64,000 nucleotides of DNA from Candidatus Yanofskybacteria bacterium CG10_big_fil_rev_8_21_14_0_10_36_16 (GTDB taxonomy: Bacteria > Patescibacteria > Paceibacteria > 2-02-FULL-40-12 > IGHO2-01-FULL-4-A): positions 23,023 through 87,022 of the forward strand of contig PCXQ01000006.1 in the NCBI GenBank assembly GCA_002794035.1, in the 5' to 3' direction. The notes beneath the pieces were generated by a model. The model had not been told where the DNA came from, ran no database searches, and saw nothing but the letters and a program-made list of their open reading frames with translations. Position 1 is the stretch's first letter, and each line of letters begins with the position of its first letter. Positions 49,277-57,496 of this stretch are shown here, one piece after another. The position numbers and the translations under genes were made by a program.

Positions 49277-50359
49277 GTGAACAATAACCACTCATTAGAA
49301 TTATCTACCTATTCAATTTTTAAGGTTATCATAATAATCTTATTTTTTGCTTTCCTTTATTTTGTAAAAGACGTTATTTTAATATTACTTTTTTCAATTG
49401 TTATTGCTTCTGGGGTCAGCCCATTTGCTGATTGGCTTGAAAAAAAGAAGGTACCTCGTCTAGTGGGTGTATTATTGCTATACATTGCACTGTTTGGACT
49501 TTTTGCCTTTTTGATGTCCCTTGTTGTGCCAATAATTTCGGTTGAATTAAATCAATTAACTGAAACCCTGCCGCAACTTTTTGAAAAAATATCAGGCGCT
49601 CTTGAAAAAGCCCAGCAATCAAGCGCTGCTGGATATTTTGATTTTGTAAGCGAGATTCAAAATCTTCTTGATGCATTATCCCAATTTTTACATGTCTCAT
49701 CTCAGTCAACCATTAGTTTTTTGATTGGAATCTTTGGCGGTATATTTTCATTTCTAGCAATAATAGTAATTTCTTTTTATCTGTCGGTAACCAAAAACGG
49801 AATAATAAGCTTCATAGAATCAATACTTCCTGAAAAAAAAGAAGAGTATGTTATAGGCCTCATTAAAAGATCGGAAAAAAAAGTTGGAAGATGGCTTCAA
49901 GGACAACTCCTTTTGGCTCTTACAGTTGGCTTAACAGTATTTGTTGGTCTTTCTATTCTTGGAGTAAAATTTGCTTTATTGCTTGGTATAATAGCAATGA
50001 TTCTTGAGTTAGTTCCTTTTGTTGGTCCTGTAATAGCTGCGGTTCCTGCTGTTGTTCTTGCTTTAACACAGGGTCCGGTATTTTCACTGTGGGTAGGATT
50101 GTTTTATATAGGAGTCCAACAAATTGAAAACAACATTTTAACACCGCTTATCCTTGGAAGAACCACGGGGCTAAACCCTGTTACAGTTATTCTTGCCCTG
50201 CTTATGGGAGGAAAATTAGCTGGTATACTAGGGTTTTTTTTAGCAATCCCAGTTACGGTTGTAATAGTTGAAATAATAGAAGATATGGCACAAAGAAGAG
50301 GAGAACACAAAGTAATACCGGAAGAAAAAGAAGGAATGCCAACAGCTGAAGCGTCTTGA
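49277..50359 (+). CDS. AI-2E/PerM family transporter
   Basis: 360 residues, eight or so membrane helices, with the family block WLQGQLLLALTVGLTVFVGL, ILELVPFVGPVIAAVPAV and IENNILTPLILGRTTGLNPV. Members export autoinducer-2 or act as Na+/H+ antiporters or permeases; substrate not predictable. GTG start 11 bp after the peptidase. Confidence 0.85.
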   Translation: MNNNHSLELSTYSIFKVIIIILFFAFLYFVKDVILILLFSIVIASGVSPFADWLEKKKVPRLVGVLLLYIALFGLFAFLMSLVVPIISVELNQLTETLPQLFEKISGALEKAQQSSAAGYFDFVSEIQNLLDALSQFLHVSSQSTISFLIGIFGGIFSFLAIIVISFYLSVTKNGIISFIESILPEKKEEYVIGLIKRSEKKVGRWLQGQLLLALTVGLTVFVGLSILGVKFALLLGIIAMILELVPFVGPVIAAVPAVVLALTQGPVFSLWVGLFYIGVQQIENNILTPLILGRTTGLNPVTVILALLMGGKLAGILGFFLAIPVTVVIVEIIEDMAQRRGEHKVIPEEKEGMPTAEAS

Positions 50360-50383
50360 TATTTAATAACTAATTGAAAACAA

Positions 50384-51043
50384 ATGAACTTGTACGTAGT
50401 CGCAACTCCCATCGGAAATCTAAAAGACATGACATTTCGAGCCATTGAAACCCTGAAAGGGGTTGATTTAATACTGGCTGAAGACACAAGAGTTACCAGA
50501 AAACTCTTAGATCACTATGGAATTAATACTCCGCTTGAAAGCTTCCACCAACATAGTGATTCTGAAAAAATTAATAACATTGTTGAACAGCTACAAAAAG
50601 GTAAAAATGTCGCCCTTGTTTCAGATGCCGGCACTCCTGGCATAAATGATCCCGGCGGAATCCTTGTAAACAAAATTATTGAATCAGGGCCTGAAATTAA
50701 AATCATTCCTATCCCGGGGCCCAACGCTGCAATTACAGCTCTGAGTATTTCAGGAATTAACGCTGACAAATTTATTTTTCTTGGTTATCCTCCTCACAAA
50801 AAAGGCCGTCAAACATTCTTTAAAGAACTTTCTGAATCAAAGTGTCCATCAGTATTTTATGAATCTAGTCACAGAATTTTTAAAGCATTAACCCAATTAT
50901 CTGAACTTGAAGGAACAAAAGAGAAACACATAATTGTCGCGCGTGAATTAACCAAAAAATTTGAAACAATTTACAGAGGTACAGCATCTGACATTTTAAC
51001 CAAACTAGAAACAAGAGGGGAGTTTGTGGTAATTGTAACTTAA
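50384..51043 (+). CDS. rsmI: 16S rRNA 2'-O-methyltransferase RsmI
   Basis: 219 residues. Tetrapyrrole-methylase fold with the family motifs LYVVATPIGNLKDMTFRAIE, LAEDTRVTRKLLDHYGI, LVSDAGTPGINDPG, PGPNAAITALSISG, FLGYPPHKKGRQ and YESSHRIFKAL. It methylates C1402 of 16S rRNA. It lacks the C-terminal extension of the 286-residue E. coli enzyme. Confidence 0.94.
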   Translation: MNLYVVATPIGNLKDMTFRAIETLKGVDLILAEDTRVTRKLLDHYGINTPLESFHQHSDSEKINNIVEQLQKGKNVALVSDAGTPGINDPGGILVNKIIESGPEIKIIPIPGPNAAITALSISGINADKFIFLGYPPHKKGRQTFFKELSESKCPSVFYESSHRIFKALTQLSELEGTKEKHIIVARELTKKFETIYRGTASDILTKLETRGEFVVIVT

Positions 51044-51064
51044 TAAACTATATACCCCATAATT

Positions 51065-51090
51065 AAAAACCTTTATTTTTAGGGGTTTTT
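51065..51090 (+). terminator. Intrinsic terminator before metG
   Basis: AAAAACC ... GGTTTTT hairpin with an AT-rich loop, directly upstream of the metG -10 box. Confidence 0.6.
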
Positions 51091-51091
51091 T

Positions 51092-51100
51092 TGGTATATT
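51092..51100 (+). promoter_or_regulatory. Extended -10 promoter of metG, leaderless
   Basis: TGGTATATT lies seven bases before the metG ATG. Confidence 0.6.
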
Positions 51101-51107
51101 TTTAACA

Positions 51108-52598
51108 ATGCCAAACAAATTTTATATTACAACTGCTATAGATTATGTTAATTCAAAGCCTCATATTGGACATGCTTTGGAGAAGCTTCAAGCTGATGTT
51201 CTGGCTCGTTATCATCGCTTAATCGGCGATGAAGTTTTCTTTTTGACCGGTACAGATGAGCATGGCGCAAAAATAGTAAAGGCAGCAGATAAAGCAGGTA
51301 AAACTCCGCGAGAATTCACAGATGAAATATCTGCCAGTTTTGTTGAACTTACAAAAAAATTAAACATTTCAAATGATGATTTTATCCGGACTACTGATCA
51401 AGAAAAACATTGGCCCGGAGTTTATAAAATATGGAATGCTATCAAAGAAAACGAGGATTTATACAAAGACACTTATGAAGGTCTTTATTGCGTAGGACAC
51501 GAAGCTTTTATGAAAAAATCTGACCTAAAAGATGGCGAATGCCCCGATCACAAAACTAAACCCGAAAAAATAAAAGAGGAAAATTACTTTTTTAAACTAT
51601 CAAAATACAAAAAAGACCTTGAGAAAGCATACCGAGATGGAGTTGTTAAAATATTTCCTGAAACAAGAAAAAATGAAGTACTTTCAATGCTTAAAGATTC
51701 AGAAGATATCAGTTTTTCAAGACCAAGCAAAGATTTAAAGTGGGGCATTCCCGTGCCAAACGACAAGGATCATACAATATATGTTTGGTCGGATGCCTTA
51801 ACAAACTACCTTTCTGCTATAGGGTATGGAAGAAATGATGACTGGCTAAAATGGTGGCCAGCCAACACCCATGTAATAGGCAAGGATATTCTTCGTTTTC
51901 ATGCTATCATTTGGCCAGCAATGCTAATGTCAGCTGGCATTGATTTGCCAAAATCAATAGCTGTCCACGGTTTTATTACGGTAGAAGGAGAAAAAATGTC
52001 AAAAACAATCGGGAATGTTATAAGTCCCATAGATTTAATTGGAAAGCACGGCGTAGACCCAATCAGATATTTTCTTTTGCGGGAAATTCCCTCAACTCAA
52101 GACGGTGATTTTTCACAATCCAAACTTGAAGAAAGATATAATGGAGATCTTGCAAATAACTTGGGAAATCTTGTCAGCCGTACAGCTAAGTTAATAGAAA
52201 CACGCCTGAGTGGAGAGTTGGATTTTAAAGATCATTTTGTTGATATTGACGCTCATAAAAAAGTGCAAGAAACATCTCAAAAATATGCAGTTGCACTCAA
52301 TGATTTCAGATTACATGACGCCCTGAGCGCTGTTTGGGAATTGCTTAGTTATGCCAATTCATATATCGATACTCGCAAACCTTGGGACAAAGATGCAGAT
52401 GCCCAAAATATTATGACAACTTTAACAACTGTTCTTGGCATCATATTGAATTCCGCATGGTTTTTAAAACCATTTATACCAGACACAGCAGATAAGATAT
52501 TCAAGATGTTTGGAACAACAGAAGACCACACAAAATGGGTCGGCAATAAATTCGAAATTAATAAATTGGAACCTTTGTTTCCTAGAATAAAATCTTAA
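51108..52598 (+). CDS. metG: Methionyl-tRNA synthetase
   Basis: 496 residues. Class I Rossmann core with HIGH as PHIGHALEKLQAD, VFFLTGTDEHGAKI, KFHA-type FHAIIWPAMLM, and KMSKS as GEKMSKTIGNV; anticodon-binding helical domain at the C-terminus (NLGNLVSRTAKLI). A single CxxH...CxxH-type zinc knuckle (YCVGHE, GECPDH) replaces four cysteines. No C-terminal dimerisation domain. Confidence 0.95.
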   Translation: MPNKFYITTAIDYVNSKPHIGHALEKLQADVLARYHRLIGDEVFFLTGTDEHGAKIVKAADKAGKTPREFTDEISASFVELTKKLNISNDDFIRTTDQEKHWPGVYKIWNAIKENEDLYKDTYEGLYCVGHEAFMKKSDLKDGECPDHKTKPEKIKEENYFFKLSKYKKDLEKAYRDGVVKIFPETRKNEVLSMLKDSEDISFSRPSKDLKWGIPVPNDKDHTIYVWSDALTNYLSAIGYGRNDDWLKWWPANTHVIGKDILRFHAIIWPAMLMSAGIDLPKSIAVHGFITVEGEKMSKTIGNVISPIDLIGKHGVDPIRYFLLREIPSTQDGDFSQSKLEERYNGDLANNLGNLVSRTAKLIETRLSGELDFKDHFVDIDAHKKVQETSQKYAVALNDFRLHDALSAVWELLSYANSYIDTRKPWDKDADAQNIMTTLTTVLGIILNSAWFLKPFIPDTADKIFKMFGTTEDHTKWVGNKFEINKLEPLFPRIKS

Positions 52599-52609
52599 CT
52601 AAAAAATAT

Positions 52610-53356
52610 ATGATTATTGATTCACACTGCCATCCGCAGTTCCCACAATACAACAAAGATCGCGACGAGGTCATAAAACGTGCTTTAGATAATAAAGTAG
52701 AGATGATTTGTGTCGGTACTGATTTGGAAATGTCCAAAAAGGCTATTGAGCTTTCGGAAAAACACAAAGGAATATGGGCATCTGTAGGTGTTCACCCAAC
52801 AGACGTAGATGGAGGTATAAATGTTGAACCATTTGAAGAATTGTTGAGAAATAAAAAAGTTGTTGCACTTGGAGAAATAGGCCTAGATTATTACCATATT
52901 AAAGATGAAGCACTAAGAGAACACCAAAGGATAACTCTTATGCAATTCCTAGACATGAATGAAAAACATGGATTACCCCTAATAATACATTGCCGAGAAG
53001 CATATGAAGACATGCTTAAAATTGTTGATTCTAGATTTAGGGGAGTAATACATTCTTGGACTGCCAACTGGGAAACAGCAAAGAAATTCGTTGATTTGGG
53101 TTTTTATATTGGCTTTAATGGTATCATCACCTTCACAGATCAATATAATGATACTGTTATAAATACCCCTCTTGAAAAAATCCTGATTGAAACCGATGCA
53201 CCGTTTCTAGCACCAGTACCAAATAGAGGAAAAAGGAATGAGCCCTTGTGGGTTAAGCATGTAGCTGAAAAAATATCTGAACTTAAAAAGATAAGCATTG
53301 AAGAAGTCGGAAAACAAACAAAAGAAAATACAAAAAAATTGTTTAGAATAAAATGA
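52610..53356 (+). CDS. tatD: TatD family metal-dependent hydrolase
   Basis: 248 residues. TIM barrel with metal ligands in IDSHCHPQFP, GEIGLDYYHI, IIHCREAYEDM and IETDAPFLAP. A 3'-5' exonuclease/DNase family member. The TGA stop overlaps the leuS ATG. Confidence 0.93.
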   Translation: MIIDSHCHPQFPQYNKDRDEVIKRALDNKVEMICVGTDLEMSKKAIELSEKHKGIWASVGVHPTDVDGGINVEPFEELLRNKKVVALGEIGLDYYHIKDEALREHQRITLMQFLDMNEKHGLPLIIHCREAYEDMLKIVDSRFRGVIHSWTANWETAKKFVDLGFYIGFNGIITFTDQYNDTVINTPLEKILIETDAPFLAPVPNRGKRNEPLWVKHVAEKISELKKISIEEVGKQTKENTKKLFRIK

Positions 53357-56277
53357 AATACAATCCTTCCAAAATAGAATCAAAATGGCAACGCAAATGG
53401 TCTAAAGACAAACTTTATATTGCGCGTGACACAAAAAAAGATAAAGAGAATTATTATCTTTTAACAGAATTCCCTTATCCTTCTGGCAACTTACACATAG
53501 GACACTGGTATGCCTTTTCTGTGCCAGATATTTTTGGACGTTATGTGAGAATGAGAGGCAAAAACGTAATGTACCCCATAGGATTTGATTCATTTGGATT
53601 ACCAGCCGAAAACGCCGCTATTAAAAGAGACCTTCAACCTGAAGATTGGACAAATCAAAATATTAAATACATGACTGGACAGCTTGAATCAATGGGGGCA
53701 AGTTTTGATTGGTCGCGTAAAGTAATAACATCTCACCCCGATTATTACAAATGGACTCAGTGGTTGTTTATACAATTTTATAAAAATGGGCTTGTGCGCA
53801 GAGATAACACATTAGTTAACTGGTGCCCAAGTTGTAAAACAGTTCTTGCAAATGAACAAGTTGTTGAGTCTAAGAAAAAAGAAGGAGTTGTAAATGTTTG
53901 TGAAAGATGTGGTACAGAAGTTCAACAAAGAGAAATGATCCAATGGATGCTTAAAACCACAAAATATGCAAAAGAATTAACAGACAGTCTAGAAAATGTT
54001 GACTGGCCAGAAGCTACGAAATTGGCTCAAAAAAATTGGATTGGCAAATCAGAAGGAACGGAAATAGAATTCAAAATAAAACACGCCTCAGTTGCTAAAT
54101 CCAAGGAAAACAAACAAATATTTAAGATAAAAGTCTTTACAACAAGACCAGATACTTTGTTTGGGGCAACTTATTTAGTATTGTCACCGGATCATAAATT
54201 AATCCAAAACAACAATTTAGAGATACTAAACAAGGAAGAGGTTAATAAATATATTAAAAAATCAAAACAAAAAACAGAGCAACAAATAAAGGAAAGCAGA
54301 ACCAAAACAGGAGTAGAACTAAAAGGAATCAAGGCGGTCAACCCGGCAAACAATGAAGAGATCCCGGTTTGGATTGCAGATTATGTAGTAAGTCACTACG
54401 GAACAGGAGCCATTATGGCAGTACCTGCCCACGATGAACGTGATTTTGAATTTGCAGTAAAACAAGGACTGCCCATAAGGGAAGTTGTTGTTCCTAATAT
54501 AATCGATAAGCGTAATCCGCCAAAAGAGGGTAAAAAATCTAAAGAAAGAAAAAATGTACACGCCATAGTAAAGGACCCTAATACAGGACAATATTTGGCT
54601 TTGAAATGGACAAAATTTGACTGGATAACATTCCCGATGGGCGGGATAGAGGAAGGCGAAGATGTTGTGACTGCAGCAAAACGAGAAGTAAAAGAAGAAA
54701 CGGGTTTTTGCAATTTAAAATTAATTAAAGTTCTTGAAGGTCAAGCAAGGGCTGAGTATTTTGCTGCCCACAAAGACGAAAATAGAGTTTCATTTACTAC
54801 AGCTGTTCTTTTCGAGTTAATTGACAACACACAATCTGACATTAGCAAAGAAGAAAAAGAAATGCATGAAGTTGTATGGATTGATAAAAACAAGTTAAAC
54901 TATCAGGGCATGACCCATGCAGAAATTGATCTTTGGGCACAAAAAATGCACTCTGAAAACCCGGCTTATACAAAGCATGGGATTTTAATAAACTCAGGAA
55001 AATTTAATGGCATGGATTCTGAAAAAGCCAAGTGGGAAATTACAAAATATGTAAAAGGCGAAAAGCAAACCAATTATAAACTACATGATTGGATAATTTC
55101 TCGTCAAAGATATTGGGGAGTGCCAATACCAATGATTTATTGTCCAAACTGTGGATATAAGCCTGTAAAAGAAAAAGACCTACCCCTAAAACTGCCAAGA
55201 TTGAATGATTTTAAACCAACAGATGATGGCAAATCACCCTTAGCCAAAGTTGCCAAATGGGTAAAAACAACATGCCCTCATTGTGGCAATGAAGCGGAAA
55301 GAGAAACAGACACCATGGATACCTTTGTAGATTCTTCGTGGTATTTTTTGCGCTATTCTGATCCACAAAACAAAACAAAACCATTTGATGGTTCCAAACT
55401 TAAAAAATGGCTACCAGTTAATATGTACATTGGCGGAGCTGAACACAACACAATGCACCTATTGTATTCAAGGTTCTTTACCAAAGCAATGCACGAATTA
55501 AAATTAATTGATTTTGATGAGCCTTTTGCCTCGAGACGAAACCATGGAATAATATTGGGGCCCGATAGCCAAAAAATGTCTAAATCAAGAGGAAATGTTA
55601 TTGATCCCGATGATTTAGTAAAACAGTTTGGAGCTGACACAGTAAGAATATATCTAGCCTTTATGGGGCCATATGACCAAGGAGGTCCTTGGAGCCCTGG
55701 GGCAATAAATGGAGTTTATAGATTTTTAAACAGAGTATGGAACCTTTTCGAGACTAAACACAAAATCCAAAATATAAAATCCAAGACAAATTCCAAAACC
55801 CAAAGCAATAAAAAATTGGAACAATTACTGCATAAAACCATTAAAAAAGTAGGAGAAGATATCGAGGAAATGAGATTCAACACTGCTGTTAGTGAGTTAA
55901 TGAAACTTCTTAATGAAATTGAGGCTTCAGAAAACCAATTAACAAATACGGATTATGAATTATTTGCCAAAATCATTGCTCCTTTTGCCCCTCATCTTGC
56001 AGATGAAATTTGGCATGAATTGTTAGGCAGAAAAAAATCTATCCATCTTGAAAAATGGCCAAAATATAATTCAAACCTTGTTAAAGAACATTCGGTTGAA
56101 TTTATAATACAGATCAATGGAAAACTTAGAGATACGGTAGAATTGCCCATAGATTCCCCAGAAGAAACAGTGAAACAATTTGCACTAAAAAGCGAAAATG
56201 TAAGGAAACACATGGGAAACCAACAATACAAAAAAGCCATATTTGTGCCGAATAAACTAATAAATTTTGTATTGTAA
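53353..56277 (+). CDS. leuS: Leucyl-tRNA synthetase with a NUDIX domain inserted in the editing region
   Basis: 974 residues, longer than the usual 800-870. Standard features: GNLHIGHWYAFSVPD (HIGH), zinc knuckle CPSC...CERC, CP1 editing domain with TTRPDTLFGATYLVLSP and GAIMAVPAHDERDFEF, second zinc site, KMSKSRGNVIDPDDL, anticodon-binding and C-terminal domains. Between LPIREVVVP and KHGILINSGKFNG (about residues 395-540), where homologues have some 20-30 residues, lies a full NUDIX fold: HAIVKDPNTGQYLALKW, then the Nudix box G-x5-E-x7-REVKEETGF near residue 430-455, then a C-terminal strand-helix part. A repeat-derived insertion (near residue 803) precedes the anticodon domain end. Both domain assignments are clear. 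Confidence 0.95.
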   Translation: MKYNPSKIESKWQRKWSKDKLYIARDTKKDKENYYLLTEFPYPSGNLHIGHWYAFSVPDIFGRYVRMRGKNVMYPIGFDSFGLPAENAAIKRDLQPEDWTNQNIKYMTGQLESMGASFDWSRKVITSHPDYYKWTQWLFIQFYKNGLVRRDNTLVNWCPSCKTVLANEQVVESKKKEGVVNVCERCGTEVQQREMIQWMLKTTKYAKELTDSLENVDWPEATKLAQKNWIGKSEGTEIEFKIKHASVAKSKENKQIFKIKVFTTRPDTLFGATYLVLSPDHKLIQNNNLEILNKEEVNKYIKKSKQKTEQQIKESRTKTGVELKGIKAVNPANNEEIPVWIADYVVSHYGTGAIMAVPAHDERDFEFAVKQGLPIREVVVPNIIDKRNPPKEGKKSKERKNVHAIVKDPNTGQYLALKWTKFDWITFPMGGIEEGEDVVTAAKREVKEETGFCNLKLIKVLEGQARAEYFAAHKDENRVSFTTAVLFELIDNTQSDISKEEKEMHEVVWIDKNKLNYQGMTHAEIDLWAQKMHSENPAYTKHGILINSGKFNGMDSEKAKWEITKYVKGEKQTNYKLHDWIISRQRYWGVPIPMIYCPNCGYKPVKEKDLPLKLPRLNDFKPTDDGKSPLAKVAKWVKTTCPHCGNEAERETDTMDTFVDSSWYFLRYSDPQNKTKPFDGSKLKKWLPVNMYIGGAEHNTMHLLYSRFFTKAMHELKLIDFDEPFASRRNHGIILGPDSQKMSKSRGNVIDPDDLVKQFGADTVRIYLAFMGPYDQGGPWSPGAINGVYRFLNRVWNLFETKHKIQNIKSKTNSKTQSNKKLEQLLHKTIKKVGEDIEEMRFNTAVSELMKLLNEIEASENQLTNTDYELFAKIIAPFAPHLADEIWHELLGRKKSIHLEKWPKYNSNLVKEHSVEFIIQINGKLRDTVELPIDSPEETVKQFALKSENVRKHMGNQQYKKAIFVPNKLINFVL

Positions 56278-56435
56278 ATTGTGCCACCAATAAATGAAAC
56301 CTTTTTCTCTAAAAAACGTCTTATTAAGAGCCTGCCTAAACCCTTTATTCTATTCTCTAACTAATTTTCTCACCAAAGGGGGTCTAGGCAGGCCTTCTTA
56401 CAAAACTGCCCAGTTGTTTTATTAAGTACAAAGAA

Positions 56436-56441
56436 TATAAT
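56436..56441 (+). promoter_or_regulatory. -10 promoter of sigma factor gene, leaderless
   Basis: TATAAT with seven bases to the ATG at 56449. The preceding 150 bp hold a long-range inverted repeat, GCCTGCCTA with TAGGCAGGC (56331-56394). Confidence 0.6.
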
Positions 56442-56448
56442 TGTATTA

Positions 56449-57000
56449 ATGAAGGAAACTCTAAAAAATCTTGATAACTTTGAACAAATTGTGGTTCAAT
56501 ACCAGCGCGATATAATAAATTTTCATTACCGTTTTACCGGTAATCGTTTTGAAGCTGAAGATTTAGCTCAAGAAACATTTATTAAAGCGTACAAGAAATT
56601 GCACACACTTAAGGAACATGACAAGTTCAAAAGCTGGCTTTTTCATATTGCCCGAAATACAGCCGTTGATTTCTTCCGTAAAAACAAAAACAGGGCTATA
56701 CCTGTTGATCACGAGATATTAGCCAGCTTAGCGAGTATGTCTGATTCACCGAATTATGAAAAGCTTGTCGAACAAAACAACATAAGCAAGCAAATAAAGA
56801 ATTGCGTTAATTTATTAAAAGAAGAAGAAAAATTACTAATAAAACTTCTTTATTACCATGATTTCTCATACGCCCAAATATCTAAAATGCTTAACATCAA
56901 CCAAAACACTCTTAAAAGCCGTTTGCGCCGAGCAAGAATGTCTTTGTTTGATATTATAAAAAGCAAAGGTTTGATGGAGGAGCTAGCTCTATCAATATAA
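56449..57000 (+). CDS. ECF-type RNA polymerase sigma factor
   Basis: 183 residues with only regions 2 and 4. Region 2: IINFHYRFTGNRFEAEDLAQ followed by ETFIKAYKKL and WLFHIARNTAVDFFRKNK. Region 4: LLKEEEKLLIKLLYYHDFSY followed by AQISKMLNINQNTLKSRLRR. It would direct polymerase to a small regulon, possibly its own promoter. The next gene is the likely regulator. Confidence 0.92.
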   Translation: MKETLKNLDNFEQIVVQYQRDIINFHYRFTGNRFEAEDLAQETFIKAYKKLHTLKEHDKFKSWLFHIARNTAVDFFRKNKNRAIPVDHEILASLASMSDSPNYEKLVEQNNISKQIKNCVNLLKEEEKLLIKLLYYHDFSYAQISKMLNINQNTLKSRLRRARMSLFDIIKSKGLMEELALSI

Positions 57001-57004
57001 TGTT

Positions 57005-57403
57005 ATGGCAATTCACTTAGAAGACAACAAAATGGATGAAATTATAAAAACACACATCGGTAATAAAAAAGCCTTTGGCTTTTATGATATAGATCCGTCA
57101 TCAGATTTTACCAAAAATGTTATGATAAAATTACACAATTTTAAAAAAATGCAAAATTGGATGTCTAAACTAGCCGTAATTGCTGTTAGCTTATCCCCAT
57201 TTTCTATAAGAATAATTTGGGACTATGTCAGAGGAGATTATTTTTCCGTATCTTCAATGCCTCTTGGTAATTATCTGTACCAGGCCTACCACGTGCTAAT
57301 GACAAGCATGGCCGCCTACTCAATGTTTGCACTAGGTATTGTCGCAGCATTCTTATTCCTTAATAAAAACAAGATTACTCAAAATATTTTCACCAAAGGA
57401 TAA
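57005..57403 (+). CDS. Two-helix membrane protein, possible anti-sigma partner
   Basis: 132 residues, four bases after the sigma factor. A 50-residue cytosolic N-terminus with FYDIDPSSDFTKNVMIKLHN (similar in position to the short interaction region of some anti-sigma factors), two membrane segments (WMSKLAVIAVSLSPFSIRII and MFALGIVAAFLFLN) and an outward loop. No zinc-binding HxxxCxxC motif. Role inferred from operon context. Confidence 0.6.
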   Translation: MAIHLEDNKMDEIIKTHIGNKKAFGFYDIDPSSDFTKNVMIKLHNFKKMQNWMSKLAVIAVSLSPFSIRIIWDYVRGDYFSVSSMPLGNYLYQAYHVLMTSMAAYSMFALGIVAAFLFLNKNKITQNIFTKG

Positions 57404-57496
57404 ACAAATAGTAGACCACCGAACAGCTAGAGACAAGCTGTTTTTTATTTACAAAAGTGATAGCATGTTAACGTATTAAAATAAGTTTTAATCAAT

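Noticed and set aside
57404..57496. glmS ribozyme upstream of glmS
   Set aside because: Only 93 bp are available and no ribozyme core is recognisable; the sequence is AT-rich with a small AGCTG hairpin.
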